This document shows positions 21,118 to 29,754 of a DNA stretch of 58,827 nt, in pieces; position 1 is the first letter of the stretch, and the number at the start of each line of letters is the position of its first letter. Source of the stretch: a virus; the IMG/VR virus record IMGVR_UViG_3300021500_000001, positions 1 to 58,827 of that record, one strand, 5' to 3'. Under the pieces are notes generated by a model that saw only the letters and a list, made by a program, of their open reading frames with translations, made no database searches and was not told the DNA's origin. A program made the translations under genes and the position numbers.

Positions 21118-23076
21118 ATGCCAGCCATAAGTAAAGAATGGTCCCTTTCCAATATACCGCCCAAAGGACATAAAGATGTCGCAGCCTTTGCAAATAATCT
21201 CTTCGAAATCTCCCGTTTAGAACTTGAGAGGCTTGGAAAACATGACGACCTACTCGCCAACTACAGCCTGTACAGGGGCAAAACAGTTGGTGGGACACGT
21301 GGTAAGTCTGTTGGTTTGACGCCGGTTAATCTATATTTTTCCAACATTGAAAGGACTGTGGCAAACATCACGGCCAGAGAGCCGGTTGGAGAGGTAGTTG
21401 ATCTTGATGGCACAGATCAGGATGGGGCAGAGGATATCCTGGACTCCAAGCTGAAGAAGTGGTGGAAGGAGACCAATCAGCAAAAGAAAATCCGGTCTTC
21501 AGCCCGCACTATGGAGATTTATGGTATAACGCTTGAGAAGCCTGGTTGGAATAAAGAACAGGAATGCCCGGATATTGTTATAAGTGATCCATATACCTTC
21601 TATCCTGCTCCCGGATTTTTCGAGAATCTTGACACTGACCTTCCTTTTGTCACTTTTGCTTATTTGAGATATGTAGATGCAGTGGAGTCTGAGTTCAATG
21701 TCAAAAATATAGTACCCGATGAAGCATACGACTTGCTCGGAACAGTAAGGGAAGAATATAAGGGTACAGGTTGCACTGATCTTGATGTCTCCCTTACGGG
21801 CAAATATCAAGACCCGATGACAAAGGCTGACATAGACAGTAAGGGAGCCATAGACAAAAAGCTTGAACGTTGCTTGGTCAAAGAGGTATGGGTAAGGGAT
21901 TACAGAAAGACCAAGGTGAGCGAGGAGCATCCGGTCATTAATCCTGAAACAGGGTTGCCTGAGGTGGACGAAAAAGGGGAAATGATTATTGAGAAAATAA
22001 CGAAGATGGTCCCTGTTTATCCTGACGGAGTAAGGAAGATAACTATTGCCGCTACAAGCGGCGAAGACCATGAGGGTTTCGTTGTCCTGGATGACTGCGC
22101 AAACCCTAATATTAATCCGGCGCTGGATATTGAAATTGCTAAGACTACTCATCCGTGGGGCAGATTTCCGATTTACCACGCAAACAGTTACAAGGACCTT
22201 GTGTCCTTATGGGGATTTGCCGCCGCTGAACAAGTGGGTGATTTGATCGTTAAGATCAATAAAATAATTGCCAGGCTCATTAATTACGTTATCAATGTAA
22301 TGAGTCCGCCGCTTATAATTCAAAAGCATTGTGGTATTACACGTGAGATGATCGAAAACCAACTTAAAAAGTCTGGCCGCTTAATATTAATGCCGACAAC
22401 TCCGAATGCCAGAATCGAATTTATGGATATACCGAGTTTGCCACCCACCTTTTTTCAGGTACTTGAAGTTATAGTCGGTTTCTTCGACAGAGTATATGCT
22501 ATTGAGAGCGCAGATAGGGGTCAGGCTCCGAGGGGGGTAATCGCTGCCGCTGCCATTGTTTCATTGCAGGAGCGAAATCAGGAGTTGATGCAGTCAAAAA
22601 CATCATCGGTTGAGAGTTTGGCGGAGAATAGATCAAGATGGTGCATAGGACTGTATCAGAATTTCGGTGTAGCTTCAGAGTATGTGGAAGTGGCTGACGG
22701 ACCTTCAGAGTTTGTCGGTACTAATTTTGCCGGTCGGAAGTTCAGTTACGTAGTTGAGTCCGGTTCTACTACTCCAAAAACCAGCTTACAGGTGGCCGAA
22801 CAAAGTGTTAAATTATATGGGATGGGAGCTATCGACAGGCAAGCTCTTTTAGAGTCTGTTAATTTCCCTGATTGGAAATCTATAATCGAGCGGGTTGGTG
22901 AGGGTCAATTAGGACAGGCTTTGCAGATATTAATTGACGCAGGTTTACCGGAAGAGCAAGCTATGATGTTACAGCAATATCTTATACAGCCGGGCCAAGG
23001 TCCCGGTGGATCGAATCAAGAAAAGAAAAACATTGAGCCTCAGCCCGGGGAAGCTGGTGCTTCAAAAACTCAATAG
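21118..23076 (+). CDS. Portal protein
   Basis: 652 aa. Features fit podovirus-type portals: SNIERTVANITAREPVGEVV in the clip/wing region, MEIYGITLEKPGWN, DPYTFYPAPG, a long central helix region (AAEQVGDLIVKINKIIARLIN), and a C-terminal helical crown with Gln-rich stretches (EEQAMMLQQYLIQPGQG). It would form the dodecameric ring through which DNA enters and leaves the head. It follows TerL and precedes the scaffold and capsid, in normal order. AAAGGAAATAAACC lies before the ATG. Confidence 0.85.
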   Translation: MPAISKEWSLSNIPPKGHKDVAAFANNLFEISRLELERLGKHDDLLANYSLYRGKTVGGTRGKSVGLTPVNLYFSNIERTVANITAREPVGEVVDLDGTDQDGAEDILDSKLKKWWKETNQQKKIRSSARTMEIYGITLEKPGWNKEQECPDIVISDPYTFYPAPGFFENLDTDLPFVTFAYLRYVDAVESEFNVKNIVPDEAYDLLGTVREEYKGTGCTDLDVSLTGKYQDPMTKADIDSKGAIDKKLERCLVKEVWVRDYRKTKVSEEHPVINPETGLPEVDEKGEMIIEKITKMVPVYPDGVRKITIAATSGEDHEGFVVLDDCANPNINPALDIEIAKTTHPWGRFPIYHANSYKDLVSLWGFAAAEQVGDLIVKINKIIARLINYVINVMSPPLIIQKHCGITREMIENQLKKSGRLILMPTTPNARIEFMDIPSLPPTFFQVLEVIVGFFDRVYAIESADRGQAPRGVIAAAAIVSLQERNQELMQSKTSSVESLAENRSRWCIGLYQNFGVASEYVEVADGPSEFVGTNFAGRKFSYVVESGSTTPKTSLQVAEQSVKLYGMGAIDRQALLESVNFPDWKSIIERVGEGQLGQALQILIDAGLPEEQAMMLQQYLIQPGQGPGGSNQEKKNIEPQPGEAGASKTQ

Positions 23077-23100
23077 CCTAAGCAAAAATGGATAATTGAT

Positions 23101-23445
23101 ATGGAAAACAGAGTACTCAAAACCGATTGCGCAAATAAAATCACGGTAATGGATGAACCCGGGGCCGGAGGGGCTTGCCATAGATATCTTGTGTCGAAAG
23201 ATCATGTGTCCCTATGTTATGTCAAATTCCAGGAAGGGCCGGTAGGTGAATTTGGTGTTGCCGGTTGTCAGAATGAAGATCTCCTTGCTATTGTGATTGA
23301 CAGGCTTGAATGTTTTCAGGCTGGGCCTTATGCTTGCGAAGAAAATGAGAAGGCATTAAAGAAAATAAGAGAGGGCCTTGCTTGGTTACGCCACCGAACG
23401 GCAGATCGTATCAGGCGAGGCGTTGAAGGAACAAATAAAAAATAG
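23101..23445 (+). CDS. tad1: Probable Tad1-type anti-Thoeris sponge (Acb2/Tad1 hairpin family)
   Basis: 114 aa. The protein has a beta-rich first half (YLVSKDHVSLCYVKFQEGPVG) and two helices with the conserved run NEDLLAIVIDRLECFQAGP, ACEEN and WLRHRTADRIRRGVEGT. This is the family seen in Tad1, which binds the cyclic ADP-ribose signal made by Thoeris and so blocks the defence. From memory, the ligand residues of cbTad1 are F82, N92, R109 and R113. Phe72, Asn82, Arg99 and Arg103 here have exactly the same spacings. Many phage members were long labelled generically. It lies between portal and scaffold. Activity is inferred. Confidence 0.7.
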   Translation: MENRVLKTDCANKITVMDEPGAGGACHRYLVSKDHVSLCYVKFQEGPVGEFGVAGCQNEDLLAIVIDRLECFQAGPYACEENEKALKKIREGLAWLRHRTADRIRRGVEGTNKK

Positions 23446-23454
23446 AGAGGTAAT

Positions 23455-23679
23455 ATGGACGAAAAACAAACGGAAAACCAAAAAGAACCAACGATCTTAG
23501 GGACAGTTAATATTCAAGTCTTCAGTGATGGCAATGTAAAGGTTATGGGGCCAATTAATAATCCTGCAATTATGTTCAATATTTTTGGCAGCGCCATGGC
23601 GGCCATGGCCAATCATATTGCAAAGAGTGCGGAGGAAAATCAGGATATACGGAACCCATCAATTGTTTCAATGAACTAA
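23455..23679 (+). CDS. Hypothetical protein, 74 aa
   Basis: MDEKQTENQKEPTILGTVNI, a short beta part with FSDGNVKVMGPINNP, then a hydrophobic Ala/Met-rich helix. The ATG has AGAGAGG upstream. No family is recognised; many phages have a similar small gene near here. Confidence 0.6.
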   Translation: MDEKQTENQKEPTILGTVNIQVFSDGNVKVMGPINNPAIMFNIFGSAMAAMANHIAKSAEENQDIRNPSIVSMN

Positions 23680-23691
23680 GGAGGTAAAAAC

Positions 23692-23847
23692 ATGAATGAT
23701 ATTACCCTTGCTATAGTAGTCATTGGTGTATTATCTGTAGTGGCGATGGCCGTAGCCGGATCAGCCGAGATTTTTACAATATTGTCATATACTGTGACTG
23801 CGGTTGGCTCCCTCGCTACCGGGCATACATTAAAGAGGTCTAAGTAG
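23692..23847 (+). CDS. Small membrane protein, 51 aa (holin-like)
   Basis: MNDITLAIVVIGVLSVVAMA and IFTILSYTVTAVGSLAT are two hydrophobic segments, ending HTLKRSK. AAGGAGG lies before the ATG. Size and two-span plan fit a small holin, but it is far from the endolysin, so the role is open. Confidence 0.6.
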   Translation: MNDITLAIVVIGVLSVVAMAVAGSAEIFTILSYTVTAVGSLATGHTLKRSK

Positions 23848-23851
23848 AACA

Positions 23852-24130
23852 GTGCCTCTTTATACATACAAGTGCGAGGATTGCGGTCTTGAGATGGATA
23901 GGACCTTCCCTATTAACGATTTCCCACGTGAGGTTGAGTGTATAGCCTGTGGCAGGAAAGCGAAGAAAATACTTTCTCCGACCGCCATCCAGACGGATGG
24001 TAATGTCCCATGGCTTGCCTCGGCCTGCGATACTCTTTTAACTCCCAAAGAAAGAAGAGAAAGGCCAATTACTACCAGGACAGAGTGGAGGGAATGCATG
24101 AAAAGGAAAAATCTTATCCCTATTGGTTAA
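23852..24130 (+). CDS. FmdB-like zinc-ribbon protein, 92 aa
   Basis: PLYTYKCEDCGLEMDRTFP and VECIACGRKAKKI give the two C-x2-C pairs (Cys8, 11, 31, 34) of the FmdB/zinc-ribbon family. The GTG start lies five bases after the previous stop. A second FmdB-like gene is at 58389-58577. These phage proteins have no settled role. A strong terminator follows. Confidence 0.8.
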   Translation: MPLYTYKCEDCGLEMDRTFPINDFPREVECIACGRKAKKILSPTAIQTDGNVPWLASACDTLLTPKERRERPITTRTEWRECMKRKNLIPIG

Positions 24131-24150
24131 AAATGGATACATAAAAATTG

Positions 24151-24180
24151 AAGCCCGCTAAATGCGGGCTTTTTGTTTTT
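24151..24180 (+). terminator. Intrinsic terminator
   Basis: aagcccgc and gcgggctt (8 bp, loop taaat) then a T-rich tail. It separates the portal block from the scaffold-capsid block. Confidence 0.9.
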
Positions 24181-24387
24181 CAGACTTATTGTCACCACTT
24201 ATCTTTATCTGGTGCATGGAATAAAAGTCGAATAATGGCGAAATAAAAAAAAATGTGATAAATTTATTATAATAACATTTTATTTCAACTATTGCAAGTT
24301 TTATTTTATTAACCTTAGAGAAGGGAACATCCTTTTGTGACGGCCTACGGGAATAACGTCAACAACAAGAGGCCCCGGAGGAAAGAC
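24181..24387. promoter_or_regulatory. A/T-rich leader before the scaffold gene
   Basis: No gene is seen. TATAAT occurs inside atttattataataac near 24270, and ATTGCAAG lies near 24292, but no well-spaced -35/-10 pair stands out. After the terminator just upstream, a capsid promoter is expected here. Confidence 0.35.
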
Positions 24388-25191
24388 ATGGAAGACGACA
24401 AAAAAGACATTAAAAGCACTGAAGGCAACCCTGATGAAAATGGTGCAGACGATTATTTTCTCGGTTCTTGGAAAACCAAGGAAGATGCAGAGGAAGGCTT
24501 AAAAAATCTGCAGGGAAAATTATCGGAACAGGGTAATGAGACTGGCATGCTTCGGAGACAAGTCGAAGAGAGTCAGATGTTACTTAGTGAATTACAAGCT
24601 AAGATAGAAGCTGGTGAGAAGGCCAGTAAGCAAGAACCCTCTAGTGTGGAGGAAGACAGTATCAGAAAAGAGCAAGAAAAAATAGACAAGAAAATTGAGG
24701 AGTTAGACCCTATTGAAGAGGGTTACACTTCCAAGCTGATTGCTCTTATTCGTAAGTCAAATTCTCTGGCAGCCGAGATGCAGCACGCCAGAACATTGGC
24801 TGCCGCAACGGAGAAGTTTAAATCGGAACTTGACGAACGGGATATCAGGTCTGCTCATCAATTATTTGAGAAGGAAAATCCTGATTTCAAGACTCCTGAG
24901 ATGCAGGCTAAGATCAGGGAATATATTGCCAATGACAAAACCGGCATGTCTGACGCTTTGGTTGCGTATAGAGAGATACAGAGAGATGAGGCAGCCCGAA
25001 GAGCCAGAGAACTTGAGGAACAGAACGAAGAATTAATGAAACGCCTTAATTTAAAGAAAGGCACAGACGAAACTGGCACTGTTATCCTGAAAAGTCAGGG
25101 GACACAGGGCCAAACAAAACAACCAAAAACAACAGGAGCAGCGAGGAACGCAGGAATGCAAGCTGTTCTCGACAGGATGAGGGCAGCATAA
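24388..25191 (+). CDS. Capsid scaffold-like protein
   Basis: 267 aa. Acidic N-terminus (MEDDKKDIKSTEG), long coiled-coil middle (LSEQGNETGMLRRQVEESQM, EKIDKKIEELDP) and a basic C-terminal tail (NAGMQAVLDRMRAA), the standard plan of scaffolding proteins placed just before the capsid gene. The ATG has CGGAGGA upstream, so I prefer it to an upstream in-frame GTG (24337) with no good ribosome site. Confidence 0.8.
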   Translation: MEDDKKDIKSTEGNPDENGADDYFLGSWKTKEDAEEGLKNLQGKLSEQGNETGMLRRQVEESQMLLSELQAKIEAGEKASKQEPSSVEEDSIRKEQEKIDKKIEELDPIEEGYTSKLIALIRKSNSLAAEMQHARTLAAATEKFKSELDERDIRSAHQLFEKENPDFKTPEMQAKIREYIANDKTGMSDALVAYREIQRDEAARRARELEEQNEELMKRLNLKKGTDETGTVILKSQGTQGQTKQPKTTGAARNAGMQAVLDRMRAA

Positions 25192-25221
25192 CCCCGTTGT
25201 TCTTTATACGGGAGTAATAAA

Positions 25222-26199
25222 ATGAGCTTAATTAATCAGTTAAATGCAACTACCGAATATTACTGGCTTCAGACTGAGCCGGTTGATATTCTCAACAAGG
25301 CTTCTGCCCTGGTGTGGCGCCTTATGGGCAATGCCATAGCTCGGGATAATTGGGAGGTACAGCCCCACGAAATGGTTGACGGAGGGAAGATGGTTAAAAT
25401 CCCTCTTGAGTATGCCAATTCTCATCGTGGCGGGTATGGTGCAACTACCGTAATCGATCAGTCTAAGAAGGATCTCTTTGATGCCGCTCGTTTCCGTTGG
25501 GCCGGTATATATGGCGCCAACTCCCTGAACCTGGATGATCAGGTACAGAACCAGGGGGATGCTGCAATTATCAGCCTTACCAACCAGTATATGAAGAGCA
25601 TTAAGAAGGCCGCCAGGGTCCAGATGGCTGAGGATGTTATTTCCGCCGCCGCTGATAGTACTCGGATTAATGGTCTTGGCGATCTCTTTAACACGACTAC
25701 ATCCACTGAATATGGGAGCATTGCTACTGATGATATGTCGGACTGGAAGGCCAATGTTATTGATACCGTTGAGCCTATCAGCTACGCAGTCATGCAGAAA
25801 ATTTTCCGTGAGGTCGATATGGGTGATCACGCCTGGGCCTTACCGAACTTCATCGTAACCACTGCCCTGCTTAGGGACGGCTATAAACAGAGTCTCCACC
25901 CGCAGCAGAGATATTCTGACAAGGACATGGTTAAAGCCGGATGGCAAAATATCTGGCACGAGAATGCCCCTATCGTCGCCGATCCGTATGTCACTGCCGG
26001 CGAGCTTATGGCATTGAACCTGAATTACCTTTCCTTGAGGAGCCACCCGAAGTTCAATTTCACTACTCCTGTGTGGGTAAGTAAGGAAGTGCTTGGAAAG
26101 CCGGATGACATTTCGGCTAACACCCGCTGGGTAGGTAATCTCTACTGTTCCAACCGGAAAATGCATGTTCTGCATACCAATCTGACCGCACCTGCATAG
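25222..26199 (+). CDS. Major capsid protein
   Basis: 325 aa. Recognisable by position after the scaffold and by the run MVKIPLEYANSHRGGYGATT, SLTNQYMKSIKKAARVQMAE and NIWHENAPIVADPYV, typical of a group of HK97-fold phage major capsid proteins. No long delta-domain or protease is seen, and the scaffold is separate, so no cleavage is assumed. GGGAGTAAT precedes the ATG. An intrinsic terminator follows, which would partly uncouple its high expression. Confidence 0.88.
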   Translation: MSLINQLNATTEYYWLQTEPVDILNKASALVWRLMGNAIARDNWEVQPHEMVDGGKMVKIPLEYANSHRGGYGATTVIDQSKKDLFDAARFRWAGIYGANSLNLDDQVQNQGDAAIISLTNQYMKSIKKAARVQMAEDVISAAADSTRINGLGDLFNTTTSTEYGSIATDDMSDWKANVIDTVEPISYAVMQKIFREVDMGDHAWALPNFIVTTALLRDGYKQSLHPQQRYSDKDMVKAGWQNIWHENAPIVADPYVTAGELMALNLNYLSLRSHPKFNFTTPVWVSKEVLGKPDDISANTRWVGNLYCSNRKMHVLHTNLTAPA

Positions 26200-26207
26200 A
26201 CATAGAT

Positions 26208-26232
26208 AAGGGGTAGCTTGCTACCCCTTTTT
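26208..26232 (+). terminator. Intrinsic terminator
   Basis: aaggggtag and ctacccctt form a 9-bp stem with loop cttg and a T tail, directly after the capsid gene. Confidence 0.9.
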
Positions 26233-26246
26233 AAGGAGTAAATATT

Positions 26247-27149
26247 ATGAGTGAACGAATAGTAACTGTCGGGGGGCCTAATCCTACACGCCTCATGACA
26301 GAATTTACACGTAAAATTGTTGGAGATGAATTTTACGTTGACTACACCAACGGAGATAACGGGAGGTCCGGGAGATCAAAAGAATCATCGGTAAAGACTT
26401 TGGCTTATGCCCTTTCTCTCGCAACCGCTAATCAGGATGACGTGATTTATTTGTTACCCGGACATGCGGAAACAATATCCGCTGCCGCCGGTCTTGCAAT
26501 AGATAAGGCGGGAATATCCATAATTGGCATTGGTAATGGCTCTTTACAGCCAACCTTTACGCTTGATACCGCTACTACTGCTGACATTGATATTGACGCA
26601 GCTAATGTGCTTATTCAGAACGTTCATTTTGTAGCCAACTACGCCGACATTGTGGCTGCAATTGACGTAAACGCCGACGACTTTACCCTTCGTGGTTGCC
26701 GCTTCACTGAAAAGGCAACTAATATGAATGCAAAAATATGGGTACAGGATGCAGCGGCTACGGGTTCTGATCGGATTACCATTGAGGATTGTTACGCAAT
26801 AGCTCGTGATGCGGCCAATACCCATTTTGTGAACTTCGCTGGGACAGGGGACGGGCACATCATTAGACGTAATATCTTGATCGGTGATTGGGGAACCATG
26901 TGTATCGGTGGAGCCGGGGTTATTACTAATTGTGTAATTGTCGATAATGTGATTTCCAACGCTGCATCGGACAATGATTCTTGCATTAACTTGCCAGCCA
27001 CCTCCACAGGGATCGTTATGCGGAACTTGGCATGTGGTGCTGCTGCCCAGGCTAATGGTATAACTGCTACAGCATGTGCGATTGCAGAGAATTATTATGG
27101 CGTCGTGTCCGAGGATCTCAGCGCAATCCTTGAACCGGCAGCTACATAG
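26247..27149 (+). CDS. Parallel beta-helix protein, capsid-associated
   Basis: 300 aa. A strand-rich repeat pattern (VLIQNVHFVANYADIVAAID, FTLRGCRFTEKA, ITIEDCYAIARDA, HIIRRNILIGDWG, GVITNCVIVDNVIS) is that of a right-handed beta-helix. The opening GGPNPTRLMTEFTRK suggests a particle-attachment end, and FYVDYTNGDNGRSGRS a beta-helix cap of the pectate-lyase type. Beta-helix proteins are usually tailspikes; placed immediately after the capsid gene, it is more likely a head fibre or decoration protein. No catalytic residues can be assigned. Confidence 0.65.
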   Translation: MSERIVTVGGPNPTRLMTEFTRKIVGDEFYVDYTNGDNGRSGRSKESSVKTLAYALSLATANQDDVIYLLPGHAETISAAAGLAIDKAGISIIGIGNGSLQPTFTLDTATTADIDIDAANVLIQNVHFVANYADIVAAIDVNADDFTLRGCRFTEKATNMNAKIWVQDAAATGSDRITIEDCYAIARDAANTHFVNFAGTGDGHIIRRNILIGDWGTMCIGGAGVITNCVIVDNVISNAASDNDSCINLPATSTGIVMRNLACGAAAQANGITATACAIAENYYGVVSEDLSAILEPAAT

Positions 27150-27169
27150 AAATTAAAGGAGAAAATAAT

Positions 27170-27556
27170 ATGAAAAATATAATCACTAATTGTGTGGCGC
27201 TAAATGCTGGAAATATTTTGTATATTCCTGTGCCGTGCCGTGGAAATGTGGTTTCAGTGAAGGCGACATCAGGGGCCACCTTAGTTGCCACTAAAACGAT
27301 TACAGTTGCCCGTGGTGGGGATGCCGTCAATACAGCAACGGCTCCAACCGGGGGCACCGCCGCCGGGACTATTCTTGAAGGTGTGCCGGACAGCACGAAC
27401 AAAGCCTTGATCTTTGATCCTGATTCATCTGATGCAACACATAAAGTGCTTAAAGTTTCTTTTGAGGCTGCTCTTTTAGCCTCTGATGGAAATATTACAC
27501 TTACCATCGAATATGATGACAGCGCTTACGTAAAGCAGAGCGCCTCAGAAGCATAG
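27170..27556 (+). CDS. Small head decoration-like protein
   Basis: 128 aa, beta-rich with Ala/Thr/Gly bias (GATLVATKTITVARGGDAVN, NITLTIEYDDSAY). Such proteins after the capsid often decorate the head. AAGGAG precedes the ATG. No sequence family can be named. Confidence 0.55.
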   Translation: MKNIITNCVALNAGNILYIPVPCRGNVVSVKATSGATLVATKTITVARGGDAVNTATAPTGGTAAGTILEGVPDSTNKALIFDPDSSDATHKVLKVSFEAALLASDGNITLTIEYDDSAYVKQSASEA

Positions 27557-27602
27557 TAAAATGATAAGGTTTCCCTTTTTGTGAAGCAATATTAAAGAGG
27601 GT

Positions 27603-27638
27603 GCACCCCGTCAAGCAGAGACGGGGTGCTATTTTTTT
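27603..27638 (+). terminator. Intrinsic terminator
   Basis: gcaccccgtc and gacggggtgc (10 bp, loop aagcaga) then a long T-run. It ends the capsid block. Confidence 0.95.
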
Positions 27639-27666
27639 ATATATTAAATTTTGAGAAGAAGCCAAA

Positions 27667-27897
27667 ATGAAAAAATATTTTTTAAATCTTCTTATTAGTA
27701 TAGACCAACTATTTAATACAATTCTTGGTGGCTACCCCGATGAGACAATAAGTTCTCGTTTAGGAAAACTAAAGCGAAAGCACGGTGGCACTATACCTTG
27801 GTATCATCCATTTGCGAAAGTAATAGATTGGGGGCTTGATCAGATAGACACTAATCATAGTATAGATGCCATAGAAGAAGATGAAGGGGAACTGTAA
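27667..27897 (+). CDS. Conserved small phage protein, 76 aa
   Basis: MKKYFLNLLISIDQLFNTI then LGGYPDETISSRLGK and IDWGLDQIDTNH match a widely seen small phage protein with a hydrophobic N-terminal helix. Its role is not known. A GAGAAG ribosome site precedes it. It starts the tail block. Confidence 0.7.
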   Translation: MKKYFLNLLISIDQLFNTILGGYPDETISSRLGKLKRKHGGTIPWYHPFAKVIDWGLDQIDTNHSIDAIEEDEGEL

Positions 27898-27968
27898 GAT
27901 GTGGGGCTCTATACAAGGTTCGAACAAAGCAGATCAAATTTAACGTATAGATTGACAACTTAAAAAAT

Positions 27969-28670
27969 ATGGCAACTTTAACTAAACTTACAGCAGCAAT
28001 ACAAAATATCATTCAGGACGATTCTTATACTGACTTAACTGATCGGATAAACGATGCTGTCAATAATATAGCCGGTGGGATTCGGATGCCGAACGGGACA
28101 ACGTCTCCTCCTTTGCCTGATTTGTATTCAACCGCTATCGTTTCAACTACTACTGATGCTTATGCGGACCTTCCTACTGACTATCAGCGTAGTCTTTTCT
28201 ATGTAGTAGACTCCGTGGGAGATCGTATATTGCCACCTGATGGCGGCAACTATTACAGTTTTATGTTGTTCTTAAACCATTGTTTCAAGAGGGATTTAAC
28301 TGAAACAGGATCAGTAACGAGCGTTTGCGTAAAAGGTAGGAAACTTTATTATCAAGGTATACCAAGCGAAGCAGAGGATCTTCTTATATCGTACTACCGG
28401 AAACCGGTAGAGATGGTGAATAACACTGATGAACCGGACGGGATACCCGACCATTTGCAAGTTCGTCTTATTAAGCATTATGTGTGTAAGGAAATCTTCG
28501 GGGAGGGCCTGGAGGATGGGGCCGAGGCCCATGGTGTAGGAACAAGATATCATACCGATAAATTTTACGAAGCCATGATTGACTTAATAGATTTTATCGG
28601 AGTGGATGCTGAGCCTGAGTACTATGCCAGTAGCTCACTTTGTGATGTGAATTGCGTCATAGGATATTAA
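27969..28670 (+). CDS. Head-to-tail adaptor protein
   Basis: 233 aa. A helical start (LTAAIQNIIQDDSYTDLTDRI), the beta part DLYSTAIVSTTTDAYADLPTDYQRSL, ISYYRKPVEM and a closing helix with YHTDKFYEAMIDLIDF fit the connector/adaptor class (T7 gp11 / P22 gp4-like). It would sit below the portal. No clean ribosome site is seen near the ATG. Family assignment is by pattern and order. Confidence 0.65.
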   Translation: MATLTKLTAAIQNIIQDDSYTDLTDRINDAVNNIAGGIRMPNGTTSPPLPDLYSTAIVSTTTDAYADLPTDYQRSLFYVVDSVGDRILPPDGGNYYSFMLFLNHCFKRDLTETGSVTSVCVKGRKLYYQGIPSEAEDLLISYYRKPVEMVNNTDEPDGIPDHLQVRLIKHYVCKEIFGEGLEDGAEAHGVGTRYHTDKFYEAMIDLIDFIGVDAEPEYYASSSLCDVNCVIGY

Positions 28671-28672
28671 TA

Positions 28673-28831
28673 ATGGCTAAAAAAACATTAGCAGAAAAAC
28701 TCAGAAGGAAACTTCAGGAATATATATTACCTGAAAAGAAAGAAAAAAAGGTATTCAAAGGTAACCTTCAGGGCGCTACATCAAAGATAAATAGACGCAG
28801 AAAATTATTAGAGGAATCCCTAAAATATTAA
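28673..28831 (+). CDS. Small basic protein, 52 aa
   Basis: MAKKTLAEKLRRKLQEYILP and a Lys/Arg-rich rest with KGNLQGATSKINRRRKLLEE. Very basic and helical, possibly nucleic-acid-binding. It begins just after the adaptor, and its TAA overlaps the next ATG (TAATG). No family is recognised. Confidence 0.65.
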   Translation: MAKKTLAEKLRRKLQEYILPEKKEKKVFKGNLQGATSKINRRRKLLEESLKY

Positions 28832-29742
28832 TGGCAAAGACTTTACCATATTTAAGATCATCGACCGGTCTTAATACAGTCGATGACCCGACAAGGATAA
28901 GATATAAATCTAAGTCCGGGATTTCTGATCTTGCGGTAGCTGTCAATGTTATGATTTCTCCATCAGGGAGAATTAATAGGCGCACAGGCAAGACTTTAAA
29001 AGTGCCTCTGGACGCACATAGTCTTTTTTGTGATGGAGGGGAATGCGTTTTTGTCCATGACGCCGGACTTTATTTGCTTGAGACAAATTTTTCTTATCGG
29101 CTTTTGCGGTCTCTTTCTTCCAATAATCTTATGGCTTACGCTCAAGTCGGTGACCGGATTTATTTTACAAATAATCAAACGTTGGGCTATGTAGAGAACG
29201 GTATTGCCTGTACTTGGGCAAAGACCAGGGATTATGTCGGGCCTGTTACACAGAGAATTTTTACAGGTCCTTTCCCGGGGAATCACCTTGCCTACCATGG
29301 TGGGCGAATATATATCTCCAAGGGGAATATATTATGGTATTCGGAATATGGTGCACTGGATTGGTACGATATGGCCCGCAATTTTTTTCTGTTTAATACG
29401 CATATCCGAATGATAAAGCCTATGACGTATGGCCTTTTTGTATCTACCGAAAAGGCAATATATTTTTTAAAAGGGCTGGTCCCCGGAGATATGGTGCAGA
29501 GTAAATTAACAACCTATCCTGCCCTGGAGTGGTCTGATGCGATAGATTATGTGGATGGTACAGACATACCTGAGTTTGAAATAAGTGGTCCTTGCGCTTT
29601 ATGGATCACCAGGGAAGGGGCAATGCTTGGGACACAGGAGGGTGGCGTAATAAATCTTAATAAAAAGAAAGTAGTTTATCCTCAAGGGACAAAAGGAAGA
29701 TCTTTGTTGAGGGGATTAAATTTTATTCATACCATAGAATAA
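28831..29742 (+). CDS. Tail hub protein, beta-propeller-like
   Basis: 303 aa. LRSSTGLNTVDDPTRI near the N-terminus, repeated strand units (VFVHDAGLYLLETNFSYRLL, VGDRIYFTNNQTLGYVENG, GGRIYISKGNILWYSEYG, GLFVSTEKAIYFLKG) and ALWITREGAMLGTQEGG give a propeller-like pattern as in podovirus tail nozzle or stabilisation proteins (T7 gp12 / P22 gp10-like roles). It is shorter than T7 gp12. Position after the adaptor supports this. Confidence 0.6.
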   Translation: MAKTLPYLRSSTGLNTVDDPTRIRYKSKSGISDLAVAVNVMISPSGRINRRTGKTLKVPLDAHSLFCDGGECVFVHDAGLYLLETNFSYRLLRSLSSNNLMAYAQVGDRIYFTNNQTLGYVENGIACTWAKTRDYVGPVTQRIFTGPFPGNHLAYHGGRIYISKGNILWYSEYGALDWYDMARNFFLFNTHIRMIKPMTYGLFVSTEKAIYFLKGLVPGDMVQSKLTTYPALEWSDAIDYVDGTDIPEFEISGPCALWITREGAMLGTQEGGVINLNKKKVVYPQGTKGRSLLRGLNFIHTIE

Positions 29743-29754
29743 AGGAGTAAAATT

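Noticed and set aside
24337-24387. Longer scaffold start at GTG
   Set aside because: It lacks a good ribosome site, whereas the ATG at 24388 has CGGAGGA at normal distance.
27905-27945. T-loop-like GGTTCGAAC that suggested a tRNA
   Set aside because: The flanking bases do not form a T-arm or acceptor stem, and no anticodon arm is present. No tRNA is called.
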